A stretch of 64,000 nt of DNA from JBMNPT01 sp050943735 (GTDB lineage: Bacteria; Bacillota; Clostridia; Oscillospirales; RGIG577). The DNA lies in NCBI GenBank assembly GCA_050943735.1, contig JBMNPT010000009.1, forward strand, positions 1 to 64,000, given 5' to 3'. A program made the translations under genes and the position numbers. A model generated the notes under the pieces. That model was not told the origin of the DNA, searched no databases, and saw nothing but the letters and a program-made list of their open reading frames with translations. Of this stretch, positions 52,210 through 61,058 are shown piece by piece; the first letter of the stretch is position 1, and each line of letters starts with the position of its first letter.

Positions 52210-52983
52210 TTATAGAAACAGCTCATTTTCTCTGTGGCCCGACAACATGGGTTCCAGCCGGGCAGCCAACGTCTGCAGCATGCCAGCGTCCAGACTGCGT
52301 GCCTTTTCGGGACACACATGGATACACCGCATACAGGATACGCAGCGGCTCTCATCGGTTTTTGCGGGGTTGTCCTGGGGAATGGCATCCACCGGACAGC
52401 GAGTGGCGCACATACCGCATCCAATGCATTTTTCGTCAGTGTGAGGCTTCAAAAATCCGGGACTCAAGGGCTTATACGGCCGATTGCCGGGCATAGACCG
52501 GCGCACCGGTACCTCCATCTTCCGCACTGCAGCCCCAATCTGCGCGCCCCACTCTTTCAGCTGGGCTTGATCCGCCGCGTCAGGACGGCCAGCAGCAAAT
52601 TGATGCAAAATGGAATGCTCTGCCACAGCGGCCACACCGGCTACCACCACAAAGCCCCGCTCTTCCAACACATCCTGCAGTTCCGCCAGGGTATCTTCGT
52701 AAGCGCGGTTGCCATAGGTCACCACTGCCACTGCGGGGGTCCCATTGGCCTTCATTTTCCGCAGCCGTTCCACCGCGATCTGCGGCACCCGTCCTCCATA
52801 GGAGGGCACGCCCACCACGCACAGTTCTCCGGGACCGTATACACAGCGGGAAAAATCCGCTTCACTGTTGCACAAATCCACTCGGGTACATTCTATTTCC
52901 GTACTATCGGTCAGACATTCCGCCACTTTCCAGGTACGGTCTGTCCCACTGAAACAAATCACACGGATTGCTGTATACTGCAT
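52210..52983 (-). CDS. EFR1-type flavodoxin-ferredoxin
   Basis: 257 residues. The N-terminal ~180 residues are flavodoxin-like, with the phosphate loop IRVICFSGTDRTWKVAE. The C-terminus has two [4Fe-4S] motifs (CIGCGMCATRCP and CVSCMRCIHVCP). Such fusions transfer electrons in anaerobes; partner unknown. ATG 52983 follows AGGAGG; longer in-frame starts precede the promoter. The first gene of a two-gene unit with rnr. Confidence 0.9.
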   Translation of the reverse strand: MQYTAIRVICFSGTDRTWKVAECLTDSTEIECTRVDLCNSEADFSRCVYGPGELCVVGVPSYGGRVPQIAVERLRKMKANGTPAVAVVTYGNRAYEDTLAELQDVLEERGFVVVAGVAAVAEHSILHQFAAGRPDAADQAQLKEWGAQIGAAVRKMEVPVRRSMPGNRPYKPLSPGFLKPHTDEKCIGCGMCATRCPVDAIPQDNPAKTDESRCVSCMRCIHVCPEKARSLDAGMLQTLAARLEPMLSGHRENELFL

Positions 52984-53035
52984 CAGTATTTCCTCCTTTT
53001 GCACATCCATTCCCTTTGTCTGCTTTCTACTCAAT

Positions 53036-53064
53036 ATTATAGAGGAAATTCCCAACTTTCTCAA
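53036..53064 (-). promoter_or_regulatory. Promoter of the EFR1-rnr unit
   Basis: Minus strand: TTGAGA (53059-53064), 17-base spacer, TATAAT (53036-53041). Confidence 0.85.
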
Positions 53065-53096
53065 TATCTTCCCGCCTCAAACCCCACCAAAAACAA

Positions 53097-53134
53097 AAAT
53101 CCCAACTTTTTCTTTGACGAAAAAGTTGGGATTT
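53097..53134 (-). terminator. Terminator of tRNA-Arg
   Basis: Bases 53097-53112 pair perfectly with 53119-53134 (16 bp); the minus-strand exit TTTTGTTTTTGG is T-rich. Confidence 0.92.
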
Positions 53135-53142
53135 CAAGGGTC

Positions 53143-53219
53143 TGGTGCGCCAGGAGGGACTCGAACCCCCGACCTAACGGTTCGTAGCCGTTCACTCTAT
53201 CCAGCTGAGCTACTGGCGC
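53143..53219 (-). tRNA. tRNA-Arg (anticodon ACG)
   Basis: 77 bases including an encoded CCA. Acceptor stem GCGCCAG/CTGGCGC, D-arm AGCTCAGCTGGATAGAGT, anticodon loop CTACGAA with ACG, and T-loop GGTTCGAGTCC are all present on the minus strand. ACG (A34 converted to inosine) reads CGU, CGC and CGA. Confidence 0.98.
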
Positions 53220-53243
53220 ATGACTCTTAACAGGTACTTAATT

Positions 53244-53272
53244 AGTATACTGCATTTGATTGCAAAATGCAA
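53244..53272 (-). promoter_or_regulatory. Promoter of tRNA-Arg
   Basis: Minus strand: TTGCAT (53267-53272), 17-base spacer, TATACT (53244-53249), 25 bases from the tRNA 5' end. Confidence 0.8.
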
Positions 53273-53335
53273 GCAAAATATGAAAAAACTTTCAATTTTT
53301 CTGGAAACAAACTTTTTCACCTATTCTAAAGAGCA

Positions 53336-53361
53336 ACAGAGCGGCCCAAAGGCCGCTCTGT
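53336..53361 (-). terminator. Terminator of the LacI-controlled operon
   Basis: ACAGAGCGGCC (53336-53346) pairs with GGCCGCTCTGT (53351-53361). It stands 10 bases after the last gene; the T-run is weak. Confidence 0.75.
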
Positions 53362-53370
53362 CATATTCAT

Positions 53371-54432
53371 TCAAGTGAATCCATATTTTTCCCGAACAGC
53401 AAAATAGGCTTTCAGATTTTCCAGAGGAATATTACCGTGCAGGCCGCCTGAAGCACAGAGCACAAATTTGGTGTACTCCCGAGTCATCTCACAGACCTCC
53501 CTTGTGTGCTCCTTCACCTGCTCTGCAGTGCCATTGGTGAGCAGTTTTGTGTCAATGCCTCCAATGAGAATTTTCCCTCCCAGCATCTGCATCTGATATT
53601 CCAGCGGTGTGGCAGGGGTTTCAATCATGGCCCCATCAATTCCGCAGTGCAGCAGATCTCCCATGAGCTCCGTCATGTTTCCATCCGCCACGAAAATCAC
53701 CTGTTTTCCCTGCTGGTGAATCATGGAGAAAAGCTCCTGATATCGGGGATAGATGTATTTTTCATACCACGCAGGGTTGAAAGCCGGCCCTTTGGCATTG
53801 GCCAGATCGTCGTGGAGGAACACAAAAGGATTGTCCACCTGGCACAGCAGTTCCACCGCCTTTTTTGCCTCTTCAAACACCGAGTCCAAAAAGACTTCCC
53901 GGAAACGCACCTCATCCAAAGCTGCCGCCATCATGTAAATTTCCCATCCCAGTTCTTCCACTCCACCCATGAACAGTGTGGTGTAATACATGTAGTAATA
54001 AAGCCCCACCGGTCCCAGTAACTGCTGTTTATGGGCAATGACCTCCCGATCCATCCTGTGGGGTACCGGCGTAATCAGCCGGGAATAATCAAAGGGGACA
54101 TGTTCCATCTCCAGCAGCTCATCGGGGTCTTCAAAGGGATAACGATATCGGGAATAGGTATCATATACGCCCAGGCCACTGACTTTGTATGTATCATCAT
54201 ACACCCGGGTCTCCCCAATGGCCAGAGGCGGACGGCACACCTTTTCGGGCACTCGATTGACTATGTCGATTCCCAGTTTTTCATAGGCGATCCGGAAGGC
54301 GTCCTTTGTATTTTCCAGCGGATCAATTCCGCTGACATACTGAATGATCTCCCGGTGATTCAGTGTTTCCTTGGAAGGACGTTTGGGTCCTATCTGTCCT
54401 TGCACCAGTGTGCGAATGACATCATTGTACAT
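53371..54432 (-). CDS. Uroporphyrinogen decarboxylase-superfamily protein (third copy in operon)
   Basis: 353 residues with the URO-D/MtaA TIM-barrel pattern: FVFLHDDLANAKGPAFNP, KQVIFVADGNMTELM, DGAMIETPAT, and the end CASGGLHGNIPLENLKAYF, matching the family's C-terminal NxGHG-type signature. The zinc-binding HxC of corrinoid methyltransferases is replaced by VADG. Heme synthesis is improbable because no other hem gene is near. AAAGGAG precedes ATG 54432. Last gene of the operon, 13 bases after dctM. Possible C-C or C-O bond chemistry on the imported acid; this is inference. Confidence 0.82.
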   Translation of the reverse strand: MYNDVIRTLVQGQIGPKRPSKETLNHREIIQYVSGIDPLENTKDAFRIAYEKLGIDIVNRVPEKVCRPPLAIGETRVYDDTYKVSGLGVYDTYSRYRYPFEDPDELLEMEHVPFDYSRLITPVPHRMDREVIAHKQQLLGPVGLYYYMYYTTLFMGGVEELGWEIYMMAAALDEVRFREVFLDSVFEEAKKAVELLCQVDNPFVFLHDDLANAKGPAFNPAWYEKYIYPRYQELFSMIHQQGKQVIFVADGNMTELMGDLLHCGIDGAMIETPATPLEYQMQMLGGKILIGGIDTKLLTNGTAEQVKEHTREVCEMTREYTKFVLCASGGLHGNIPLENLKAYFAVREKYGFT

Positions 54433-54445
54433 AGTGCTCTCCTTT

Positions 54446-55729
54446 TTACTGCATCAGCATATTGGGCAGGAACATAACCACCTGAGGCACATAGGTAATG
54501 ATGATCAGCACCAGTACCATGGAAACGAAGAAGGGAATGAACGCCTTCACCGTATCGGCGATGGAGATTTTGGCAATGCCGCAGGATACAAACAGACACA
54601 CACCCACTGGCGGAGTGAACAGGCCAATGCCCAGGTTCACCGTCAAAATCACGCCAAAGTGAACCAGATCAATGCCCAGCTCGGTGACAATGGGAACCAA
54701 AATGGGAGTGAAAATGAGAATGGCCGATGCCATGTCCAGCCAGGTACCTACAAAGAGCAGCAGCAGATTGATGAGCAGCAAAATCACGATTTTGCTTTCA
54801 GTGACGCTCAAGATCATCTGAGCGATCATCTGAGGCACATTCAGTCTGGTAAAGAGATAGCCGAAGCAGCTGGCCGAACCCACCATCAAAGCCACCATAC
54901 CAGTGGTGACTGCCACATCCAGCATCATGCCGGGTACCTGGGAAAAACGAATCTCCTTGTAGTAGAAAACGCCCAGCAGCATGGCGTAAAAAGCGGCTAC
55001 GCCGGCGGCTTCTGTAGGGGTGACAATGCCGCCCAAAATACCGCCAATGATGATCACCAGTGTCATAACGGCCGGAATGGCCCGAATGACAATTCTCAAG
55101 GCTTCTTGCACTGAGAAGCGTTCATCCACAGGATAGTTGCGTTTGCGGGCATAATACCAGGTCACCGCCATCAAAGCAAAGCCAGTCATAATGCCAGGGA
55201 TGATACCGCCCAGAAACAGCTTGCCAATGGACGCGTTGGCTGCCACACCATACATCACCATGGGAATGCTGGGTGGAATGATCACACCAATTACAGAAGA
55301 GGTAGCCGTTACCGCCACGCTGAAATCTTTGTCATATCCCTTGTCCACCATGGCGGGAATGAGGATGGAGCCAATGGAAGCGGTATCAGAGGCAGCAGAA
55401 CCTGTAATGCCGGCGAAAATCATACTGGACACAATATTTACATAGGCCAGACCGCCCCGCATAAAGCCCACCAACACCTTGGAGAATTTCAACAGGTCGT
55501 TGGTAACGCCACCCATGGCCATCAAACTGCCGGTGAGAATGAACAGTGGAATGGCAATGTAGGTAAAGGAGTCAAAGCCGATAAACATCCGCTGTACAAA
55601 CAGCTTCATGGGAAAATCCCCGATGGCCAGAATGCCACCAAAAGAAGCAAAGGCCGTACACAACGCAATGGGAACATTGAGAACCATCAGCAGGATCATG
55701 ATCCCAAACATAATCAACAATACGCTCAT
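54446..55729 (-). CDS. dctM: TRAP transporter large permease (DctM)
   Basis: 427 residues with about 12-14 membrane segments, including the DctM hallmarks FAGITGSAASDTASIGSILIPAM and VIGVIIPPSIPMVMYGV. It forms the sodium-driven channel of a TRAP importer with the DctQ and DctP proteins encoded next to it. ATG 55729 follows AAAGGAG and overlaps the dctQ stop as ATGA. Confidence 0.95.
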   Translation of the reverse strand: MSVLLIMFGIMILLMVLNVPIALCTAFASFGGILAIGDFPMKLFVQRMFIGFDSFTYIAIPLFILTGSLMAMGGVTNDLLKFSKVLVGFMRGGLAYVNIVSSMIFAGITGSAASDTASIGSILIPAMVDKGYDKDFSVAVTATSSVIGVIIPPSIPMVMYGVAANASIGKLFLGGIIPGIMTGFALMAVTWYYARKRNYPVDERFSVQEALRIVIRAIPAVMTLVIIIGGILGGIVTPTEAAGVAAFYAMLLGVFYYKEIRFSQVPGMMLDVAVTTGMVALMVGSASCFGYLFTRLNVPQMIAQMILSVTESKIVILLLINLLLLFVGTWLDMASAILIFTPILVPIVTELGIDLVHFGVILTVNLGIGLFTPPVGVCLFVSCGIAKISIADTVKAFIPFFVSMVLVLIIITYVPQVVMFLPNMLMQ

Positions 55730-56211
55730 TTTGCATCTCCTTTCCGGCACACCTGAACTGCCTCAATCAGATAATCCAGTGCCACCAGCAAAATCAGGGC
55801 ACCGGTAATGGGCAGAACCAGATAAAACCAGGTCATAGGCATACGCAGGATGGGAGATTTCTGCATTGCCACCATATCCAGCAAAATGGTTCCATTGACC
55901 GCCACCACCAGACCAAAGATGCAGGTCAAAAAATAAATAAACACATCCAGCTTCTGCCGGGTGGCCACTTTCATCTTGTTGTACAGATAATCAATGCCAA
56001 TGTGGCCTTTTTTCTTAGCGGTCATCACACTGGCCAGATACGCAAACCAAATGAAGATCAAGCGGCCCACCTCTTCGGTCCATGTCAGTGGAGAAGGCAG
56101 ACAGTACCGGGCCACAATCTGAATCACCACGACTCCAAAGAGCAAAATGCCCAGCACTTTCAGAATATTGGCCAGAATTCGATCGATGATAAAATCTACA
56201 ACTTTTCTCAT
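55726..56211 (-). CDS. dctQ: TRAP transporter small permease (DctQ)
   Basis: 161 residues, four membrane helices. The family signature PSPLTWTEEVGRLIFIWFAYLAS and KGHIGIDYLYNKM is clear. ATG 56211 follows GAGGAGGG; the longer in-frame start at 56232 begins next to the upstream hairpin. Its stop overlaps the dctM start. Confidence 0.93.
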   Translation of the reverse strand: MRKVVDFIIDRILANILKVLGILLFGVVVIQIVARYCLPSPLTWTEEVGRLIFIWFAYLASVMTAKKKGHIGIDYLYNKMKVATRQKLDVFIYFLTCIFGLVVAVNGTILLDMVAMQKSPILRMPMTWFYLVLPITGALILLVALDYLIEAVQVCRKGDAK

Positions 56212-56232
56212 GTGATCCCTCCTCAAACACAC

Positions 56233-56260
56233 ACCGAATTCCGCCTGAGCGGAATTCGGT
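56233..56260 (-). promoter_or_regulatory. Perfect 12-bp hairpin between dctP and dctQ
   Basis: ACCGAATTCCGC (56233-56244) and GCGGAATTCGGT (56249-56260) with a 4-base loop, 15 bases after the dctP stop and ~20 before the dctQ start, without a T-run. It is placed to stabilise the upstream dctP message or partly end transcription. Confidence 0.7.
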
Positions 56261-56274
56261 ATGGTTTTTCTGTG

Positions 56275-57324
56275 TTACTTGGAAAACGCTTCGAAAATTT
56301 CCGGATCAATCTTGTCCTTATATTCATCATATACGGGCTTCACAATGTCGATAAAGGCCTGCTTGTCCTCCACTTCATTGATCACCATGCCCAGGTCCAC
56401 CAGCTGCTTTTCGATGTCAGCCAATTCGTCCTTTTCGATCTGGGAGGCCAGCGCGCCGCCTTCCTTGCCGCCCTTGAGCATCAGCGCCTGCAGATCCTCC
56501 GGCATAGAATTGAAGAAGTTGGCATCCATCACCATGGCATTGGGAGCACATTGATGTTCGGTGTAGGAGAGATACTTGGTCACTTCGTAGTCCTTTTGGT
56601 ACAGCACTACAGAGGGGCTGTTTTCTGCCGCGTCCACCACACCAGTCTGCAAAGCCATGTATTTTTCATTGGAGGGAATGGGGGTGGGTTTGGCGCCCAG
56701 CAGTTCAAACGCCTTGATGATTGCGGGCGCTTCCTGGGTTCTGATCTTCAGCCCCACCAGATCCTCAGGGGTATTGATGGGTGCCTTGGCACTGTACACG
56801 CTTCTGGGAATGAATACCTGCCAGCCCACTACGCACAAATTGGCCTTTTCCTCCAGACTCTGGCTCAGCTTATCGCCTATGCCGCTGTTCAGAACTTCAA
56901 TACAGGTATCCATATCCTTGATGAGATAGGGCAAATCAAAAATCACAAAATTCTCATCCAGGGAAGTCAGTACGGCGGTATTGACCTCACCCATCTGAAT
57001 GGTGCCCATCTGCATGCCTTCAATGTAGTCCCGCTGAGCACCCAGCTGGCCGCTGTGCTTCAGATCAAATACAATCCGCCCATTGGATTCCGCATTCACC
57101 ACATCAATCATCTTCTGATAGCCCTTGGTGGTGCAGTGTTCCGGCACATTGCCGGTGGCGATGACAATCTCAAAGGGATCTTCCTGTGTCTGCTGATTGC
57201 TGGTACTGGTAGAGGTATCTCCACCGGTACTGGTGCTGGTGTTTGTGGAAGAATCTCCACCACAACCAGTTAACATGGAAGCCGCCATCATACACACCAA
57301 TACGCTAGCCAAAATCTTTTTCAT
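56275..57324 (-). CDS. dctP: TRAP transporter substrate-binding lipoprotein (DctP)
   Basis: 349 residues. A lipoprotein signal peptide with lipobox LTGC (Cys ~21), then a Ser/Thr-rich spacer. The DctP fold follows: HSGQLGAQRDYIEGMQMGTIQM and GLKIRTQEAP with the conserved carboxylate-binding Arg, then ENSPSVVLYQKDYEV. It should capture a carboxylate ligand, such as a sugar acid, outside the cell. ATG 57324 follows GGGAGG located inside the previous gene, overlapping its stop as ATGA. Confidence 0.95.
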   Translation of the reverse strand: MKKILASVLVCMMAASMLTGCGGDSSTNTSTSTGGDTSTSTSNQQTQEDPFEIVIATGNVPEHCTTKGYQKMIDVVNAESNGRIVFDLKHSGQLGAQRDYIEGMQMGTIQMGEVNTAVLTSLDENFVIFDLPYLIKDMDTCIEVLNSGIGDKLSQSLEEKANLCVVGWQVFIPRSVYSAKAPINTPEDLVGLKIRTQEAPAIIKAFELLGAKPTPIPSNEKYMALQTGVVDAAENSPSVVLYQKDYEVTKYLSYTEHQCAPNAMVMDANFFNSMPEDLQALMLKGGKEGGALASQIEKDELADIEKQLVDLGMVINEVEDKQAFIDIVKPVYDEYKDKIDPEIFEAFSK

Positions 57325-58433
57325 ATGTTGTTTCCTCCCATTTCTTTTTTATATTGATTGATCGCCTTATACATCTCCATCACATTTTCGCAGGGGATGT
57401 CCTCTCCCAAAATCTGTGATCCAGAGAATATATACCCTCCTGTTGCCGCCAGTGTACGAGTCACCTCTAACGCGTGCTGACGGACCTGCTCGGTGGTGCC
57501 AAAAGGCAGCACCTGCTGTGTATCCACACCGCCGTGGAATACAATCTTCCCGCCCTGTTCCCGGGCCAGTGTCTGGGGGTCCATTCCCTTCGCCGTCACC
57601 TGAATGGGGTCCAAAATTTCCACCCCGGCCCGAACCAGCATGGGAATGATTTCCCCGATGCATCCACAGGAATGCATCATCACGTGAATGCCATAGCTGT
57701 GCGCCAAATCACATAACTGTTTGAAATGCCGGAAAAAGAAGCGCTCTATCATCTCTCCGCTGATCAGCAGACTGCTCTGACTGCCCAGGTCATTGCCGAA
57801 AAACCAGATGTCCAGTTTGCCCTTCAGCTGGCGGAAAATGCTGTCATTGAGTTCCAGATACATCTCCGCCATACGGGAGATCAGCGTGTCCACCAATTCC
57901 GGCTGCAATGCGGTGTTCAGAAGGAAATTCTGAAACCCCATCATGCGATAACAGTCGCCCATCAGCCCTGTCCACAAACCGCCTATGGTGATGCGGTCTG
58001 CATTTTTCTCACATTCCCCCACCATGCCGGAAAAGTCAAAGTCCGACGCTTTGGGCCATGGGAAGTTCAAAATATCCTGTGCCGTCACATCTTCCGACTG
58101 GAAGGGACCCTCCACAGCCTCATCCACTGAAAATTTGCTGTCGTACGCCCTGCGCAGCCAGCGAATCCCCAAAGGACAGGTACGATGGGTGTCATCCATG
58201 GGCAATGAATGCTTGTAATAGGGCAAAAATCCTTCGTTTTGGGAGATGTCCCGCCCGGGGACATAGAAGAAATCACTGCCCACCGCATCCAACAGTTCCC
58301 TCTCGGTATGTACCTGCAGATAGTCCATCAGCTTTTGGTTTTCCTGACGGGAAACCATGAAATCTACCAGCGGCTCGGTGGTGTTTTGAAAGGCCAGCGT
58401 CCGCTCCCATTTTCGTCTTCTCTCCTGATTCAT
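57321..58433 (-). CDS. Uroporphyrinogen decarboxylase-superfamily protein with HxC motif
   Basis: 370 residues. The segment GIHVMMHSCGCIGEIIPMLV carries the His-x-Cys that binds zinc in MtaA/CmuA-type methyltransferases, followed by AGVEILDPIQ and HGGVDTQQVLPFGT. A further Cys near the end (GEDIPCENVMEMY) could be the third ligand. No corrinoid protein gene lies in the operon, so a classical methyl transfer system is incomplete here. ATGA overlaps with genes on both sides show tight translational coupling. Confidence 0.85.
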   Translation of the reverse strand: MNQERRRKWERTLAFQNTTEPLVDFMVSRQENQKLMDYLQVHTERELLDAVGSDFFYVPGRDISQNEGFLPYYKHSLPMDDTHRTCPLGIRWLRRAYDSKFSVDEAVEGPFQSEDVTAQDILNFPWPKASDFDFSGMVGECEKNADRITIGGLWTGLMGDCYRMMGFQNFLLNTALQPELVDTLISRMAEMYLELNDSIFRQLKGKLDIWFFGNDLGSQSSLLISGEMIERFFFRHFKQLCDLAHSYGIHVMMHSCGCIGEIIPMLVRAGVEILDPIQVTAKGMDPQTLAREQGGKIVFHGGVDTQQVLPFGTTEQVRQHALEVTRTLAATGGYIFSGSQILGEDIPCENVMEMYKAINQYKKEMGGNNI

Positions 58434-59200
58434 GCGTTCCCTCCTTTCACCAAGGCCAAATCCAGCCGGGCTCCGGCCGCCATCAGACCAATGTCACTGT
58501 TGCACATATTGAGCTGCATTCCGGCTTCCACCCAGACCTTTTCCTTTTCGGCGGAAGCAAAATGTACCCCACTGAATTTTCCCGTCTGACGGGCTGCCTC
58601 CATCACCCTGTGAAAGGCTTCCCGCAATGGGGGTGCATCGTACTGTCCCAACATCCCATAGTCCTGGGAGAGATCATTGGGCCCAATGATTGCCCCGTCA
58701 ATGCCCTCCACCGACAAAATCTCATGGATGTTGCCCACACCGGTGCGGGATTCGATCTGACACAGCAGCAAGGTGTCTTCATTGGCCTGCCGCATGTACT
58801 GGAGTGCATCCACTTTTTGATAGTCGGTATGAGGCCGGCTCATGGACACCCCCCGTTCTCCCATGGGGGCATATTTCCCATAACGTACCATTTCTGCGGC
58901 CTGTGCGGAGGTTTTGGTATCCGGAAGCAGCAATCCTTCCGCCCCCATTTCCAGCACCTTGAGCACCCACTCCCTCCGGAGCTCTGGAATTCGGACCAAT
59001 GCCGGCATTCCAATTCCCCGGGCCACCGAAATCATGGAGGCCGCCTGCGGCAGCGAAAAGCTGCCATGTTCCATATCAATCATAAAAAAGTCATATCCGT
59101 ATTTGTGCAGCAGTTTGGGCAAATCCACATGACACAACGTAGTCACCATGATGCCCATCAACTGCTGGCCTGCACGCAGACGTTTTTTCAGTTCACCCAC
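58430..59200 (-). CDS. HpcH/HpaI family class II aldolase
   Basis: 256 residues from GTG 59200, which has GGGGAGGA 7 bases upstream. The barrel shows DFFMIDMEHGSFSL, CQIESRTGV with the metal-binding Glu, and IIGPNDLSQDYG with the metal-binding Asp. Members cleave 2-keto-3-deoxy acids (2-dehydro-3-deoxyglucarate or 4-hydroxy-2-ketoheptanedioate) to pyruvate and an aldehyde. Its 5' end overlaps the isomerase gene by 8 bases. In this operon it is the likely carbon-carbon cleavage step. Confidence 0.92.
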   Translation of the reverse strand: MGELKKRLRAGQQLMGIMVTTLCHVDLPKLLHKYGYDFFMIDMEHGSFSLPQAASMISVARGIGMPALVRIPELRREWVLKVLEMGAEGLLLPDTKTSAQAAEMVRYGKYAPMGERGVSMSRPHTDYQKVDALQYMRQANEDTLLLCQIESRTGVGNIHEILSVEGIDGAIIGPNDLSQDYGMLGQYDAPPLREAFHRVMEAARQTGKFSGVHFASAEKEKVWVEAGMQLNMCNSDIGLMAAGARLDLALVKGGNA

Positions 59201-60044
59201 GCAGCATTCCTCCCCATTGCAATGTCTGTATGCTCCTGTCCACATTGTCCCACACCTGCTGCAGATTCTCCTGTGCAGGCAATTCCAGGCAAATCCACCG
59301 CTGAGGGTCATTTCCCAGTGCCTGCAGCAATGGCCGTAAGCTGAAATCTCCCTCCAGTTGAATGTCCGGCACAGGCCGATGTCCACAGGCAGTCTTCAGG
59401 TGAAAATATGGGATTCGCTGCGGATTCCGGCCAATGTATTCCACCAGTTCCCCGGTGGTGGCAAATCCTCCAGTCACCTGGGTGGTAAAATTGGCCGCAT
59501 CCATGGCGGTGACCATATCCGGGCAGCCATGAAACAATTCCTCCATCCCGGCCCCCTCTTCTCGGCCTCCTATGGGCTCCATGGAATTTTCAAAGCACAG
59601 GGTCACGCCTTTCTCCCAAGCCTGACGGATGCGCCGGTTGACACTGTCGCAAAGCTCTTCCAGTCGTGTCAGCGGATACCCCGGACGGCCGCTTACCCAA
59701 CCAGGTGCCAGCACAATCCGACTCAGTACACCGGGGCCAAACTCCGCCGCGTTTTTCAGCGCCCGTTCAAAGACCTGGTCCTCTTGTGTCACATTCTCAT
59801 TGTTCCAGGCGTAATGCACCCGCATGTGTAATTGCTGGGCCCAGCGCTGGATTTCCTGGCATTGAACCGGAGTCAACTCCACCTGCTGATCCCGCAATTC
59901 CACCCAGGAAAACCCTCGTTCCGCCGCCTTGCAGAACCATTCCTGCAGGGAAATCTGCCCCTGCCGCAATGGACTTTCAAAGCTGTTGGTGGTGATTCCC
60001 AGCCCTGTGGTAAAAATGGGTTCTTTCCACTGTAACGCTCTCAT
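59193..60044 (-). CDS. Sugar phosphate isomerase/epimerase family protein
   Basis: 283 residues, xylose-isomerase-like TIM barrel. Segments RGFSWVELRDQQVELTP, RVHYAWNNENVT, GVTLCFENSMEPIGG with the metal-binding Glu, and TAMDAANFTTQ and PYFHLKTACG fit the family. Its ATG overlaps the kinase stop as ATGA. Presumably interconverts keto- and aldo- forms or epimers of the operon substrate; which one cannot be said. Confidence 0.85.
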   Translation of the reverse strand: MRALQWKEPIFTTGLGITTNSFESPLRQGQISLQEWFCKAAERGFSWVELRDQQVELTPVQCQEIQRWAQQLHMRVHYAWNNENVTQEDQVFERALKNAAEFGPGVLSRIVLAPGWVSGRPGYPLTRLEELCDSVNRRIRQAWEKGVTLCFENSMEPIGGREEGAGMEELFHGCPDMVTAMDAANFTTQVTGGFATTGELVEYIGRNPQRIPYFHLKTACGHRPVPDIQLEGDFSLRPLLQALGNDPQRWICLELPAQENLQQVWDNVDRSIQTLQWGGMLRG

Positions 60045-61036
60045 ATCGCCTGTCTTACATCCTCTCTTTCCCGCATGGCCTGTTCCACCTGTGCCAGATC
60101 GGGCAACGCCAGTCCAATGCAGCCTCGTCTGGAAGCGGTAAGCCCGCCCGCACAGTTGGCGAAAATCCCCATTTCCCGCAGTGAAAAATCTCTCTGCAAA
60201 GCACAGGCCATGGCCGCTGCAAAGGCGTCGCCGGCACCGGTGGGATCAATCGCATCCACTTTCAATGCCTCTACCTCTTCCACCTGGCCGCCGCAGCTCA
60301 AAATCGCTCCCTGTGCATCCCGGGTCAATGCCACCAGCCGGGGCCCCATGCCATGCAGCTTTTGTAAAATTTCCTTCACATCACTGCAGCCTGTCAGATA
60401 CTGGGCCTCTTCCATGGTAGGCATGATGAGGTCTGCGGTGCGTACCGCTTCCATCAGCCGTTCTTTGGCTCCCTCGCGGGACAGCAGTTCTTTGCGGATG
60501 TTGGGGTCAAAGGAAACCAACACGCCATGCTGCCGCGCGATTTCCACCGCCCGCTTGCAGGCCCCCAACATATCCTCGCTCAATTCCAGCAGCATGCCCG
60601 AATAGTGCAGCAAAAACGCCTCCTCGATATACTCTTCTTTCACATCCTGTCTGGCGTAAGCGCTGCCCACTGAATTCTTTCTGTAAAACTGATAATTTCT
60701 ACCCTGCTGGGTGTATTCGATAAATGCCAGACCAATCTGTCCCTGATCACTGCTCACTGTGCCGCTCAAGTCCACTCCCTGCTGCACAATGGTCTCCGAA
60801 ACAAACTGACTCAGCGCATCTTTTCCCACTTTGCCGATAAAACCAGCCTTGGCCCCCAGTCGCGCCGCCGCGCAGGCAAATATGCCCGACGAGCCACTGG
60901 CGGTTTTGATGATTTTGCCCGCGTCCCGAATGCGATCCCATGTATTTTCCGGCACAAAATCCACCAGCAATTCCCCCAGTGCCACAATGCGTCCGCCGGG
61001 ATTTTGCCCATTCCACAACACTTCACTCGGCTTCAT
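60041..61036 (-). CDS. PfkB family carbohydrate kinase
   Basis: 331 residues. Substrate-side GELLVDFVPENT and GKVGKDALSQFV, and the ATP/anion-hole motif DPTGAGDAFAAAMA with the catalytic Asp. Resembles fructokinase and 2-keto-3-deoxygluconate kinases, which would fit a downstream aldolase. AAGGTGG precedes ATG 61036. Second gene of the operon, 22 bases after the first. Confidence 0.92.
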   Translation of the reverse strand: MKPSEVLWNGQNPGGRIVALGELLVDFVPENTWDRIRDAGKIIKTASGSSGIFACAAARLGAKAGFIGKVGKDALSQFVSETIVQQGVDLSGTVSSDQGQIGLAFIEYTQQGRNYQFYRKNSVGSAYARQDVKEEYIEEAFLLHYSGMLLELSEDMLGACKRAVEIARQHGVLVSFDPNIRKELLSREGAKERLMEAVRTADLIMPTMEEAQYLTGCSDVKEILQKLHGMGPRLVALTRDAQGAILSCGGQVEEVEALKVDAIDPTGAGDAFAAAMACALQRDFSLREMGIFANCAGGLTASRRGCIGLALPDLAQVEQAMREREDVRQAI

Positions 61037-61058
61037 ATGTTACCCACCTTCTCCTGTT

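Noticed and set aside
49036..52215. Two long plus-strand frames (49036-50703 and 50752-52215)
   Set aside because: Both are mirror frames of clear minus-strand genes (the methionine-gamma-lyase-family gene and rnr). His- and Gly-rich compositions like theirs are typical of antisense translation.
57474..58433. Possible heme-pathway hemE gene
   Set aside because: The protein belongs to the URO-D superfamily but carries the methyltransferase-like HxC motif and sits in a TRAP/aldolase operon, not with hem genes.
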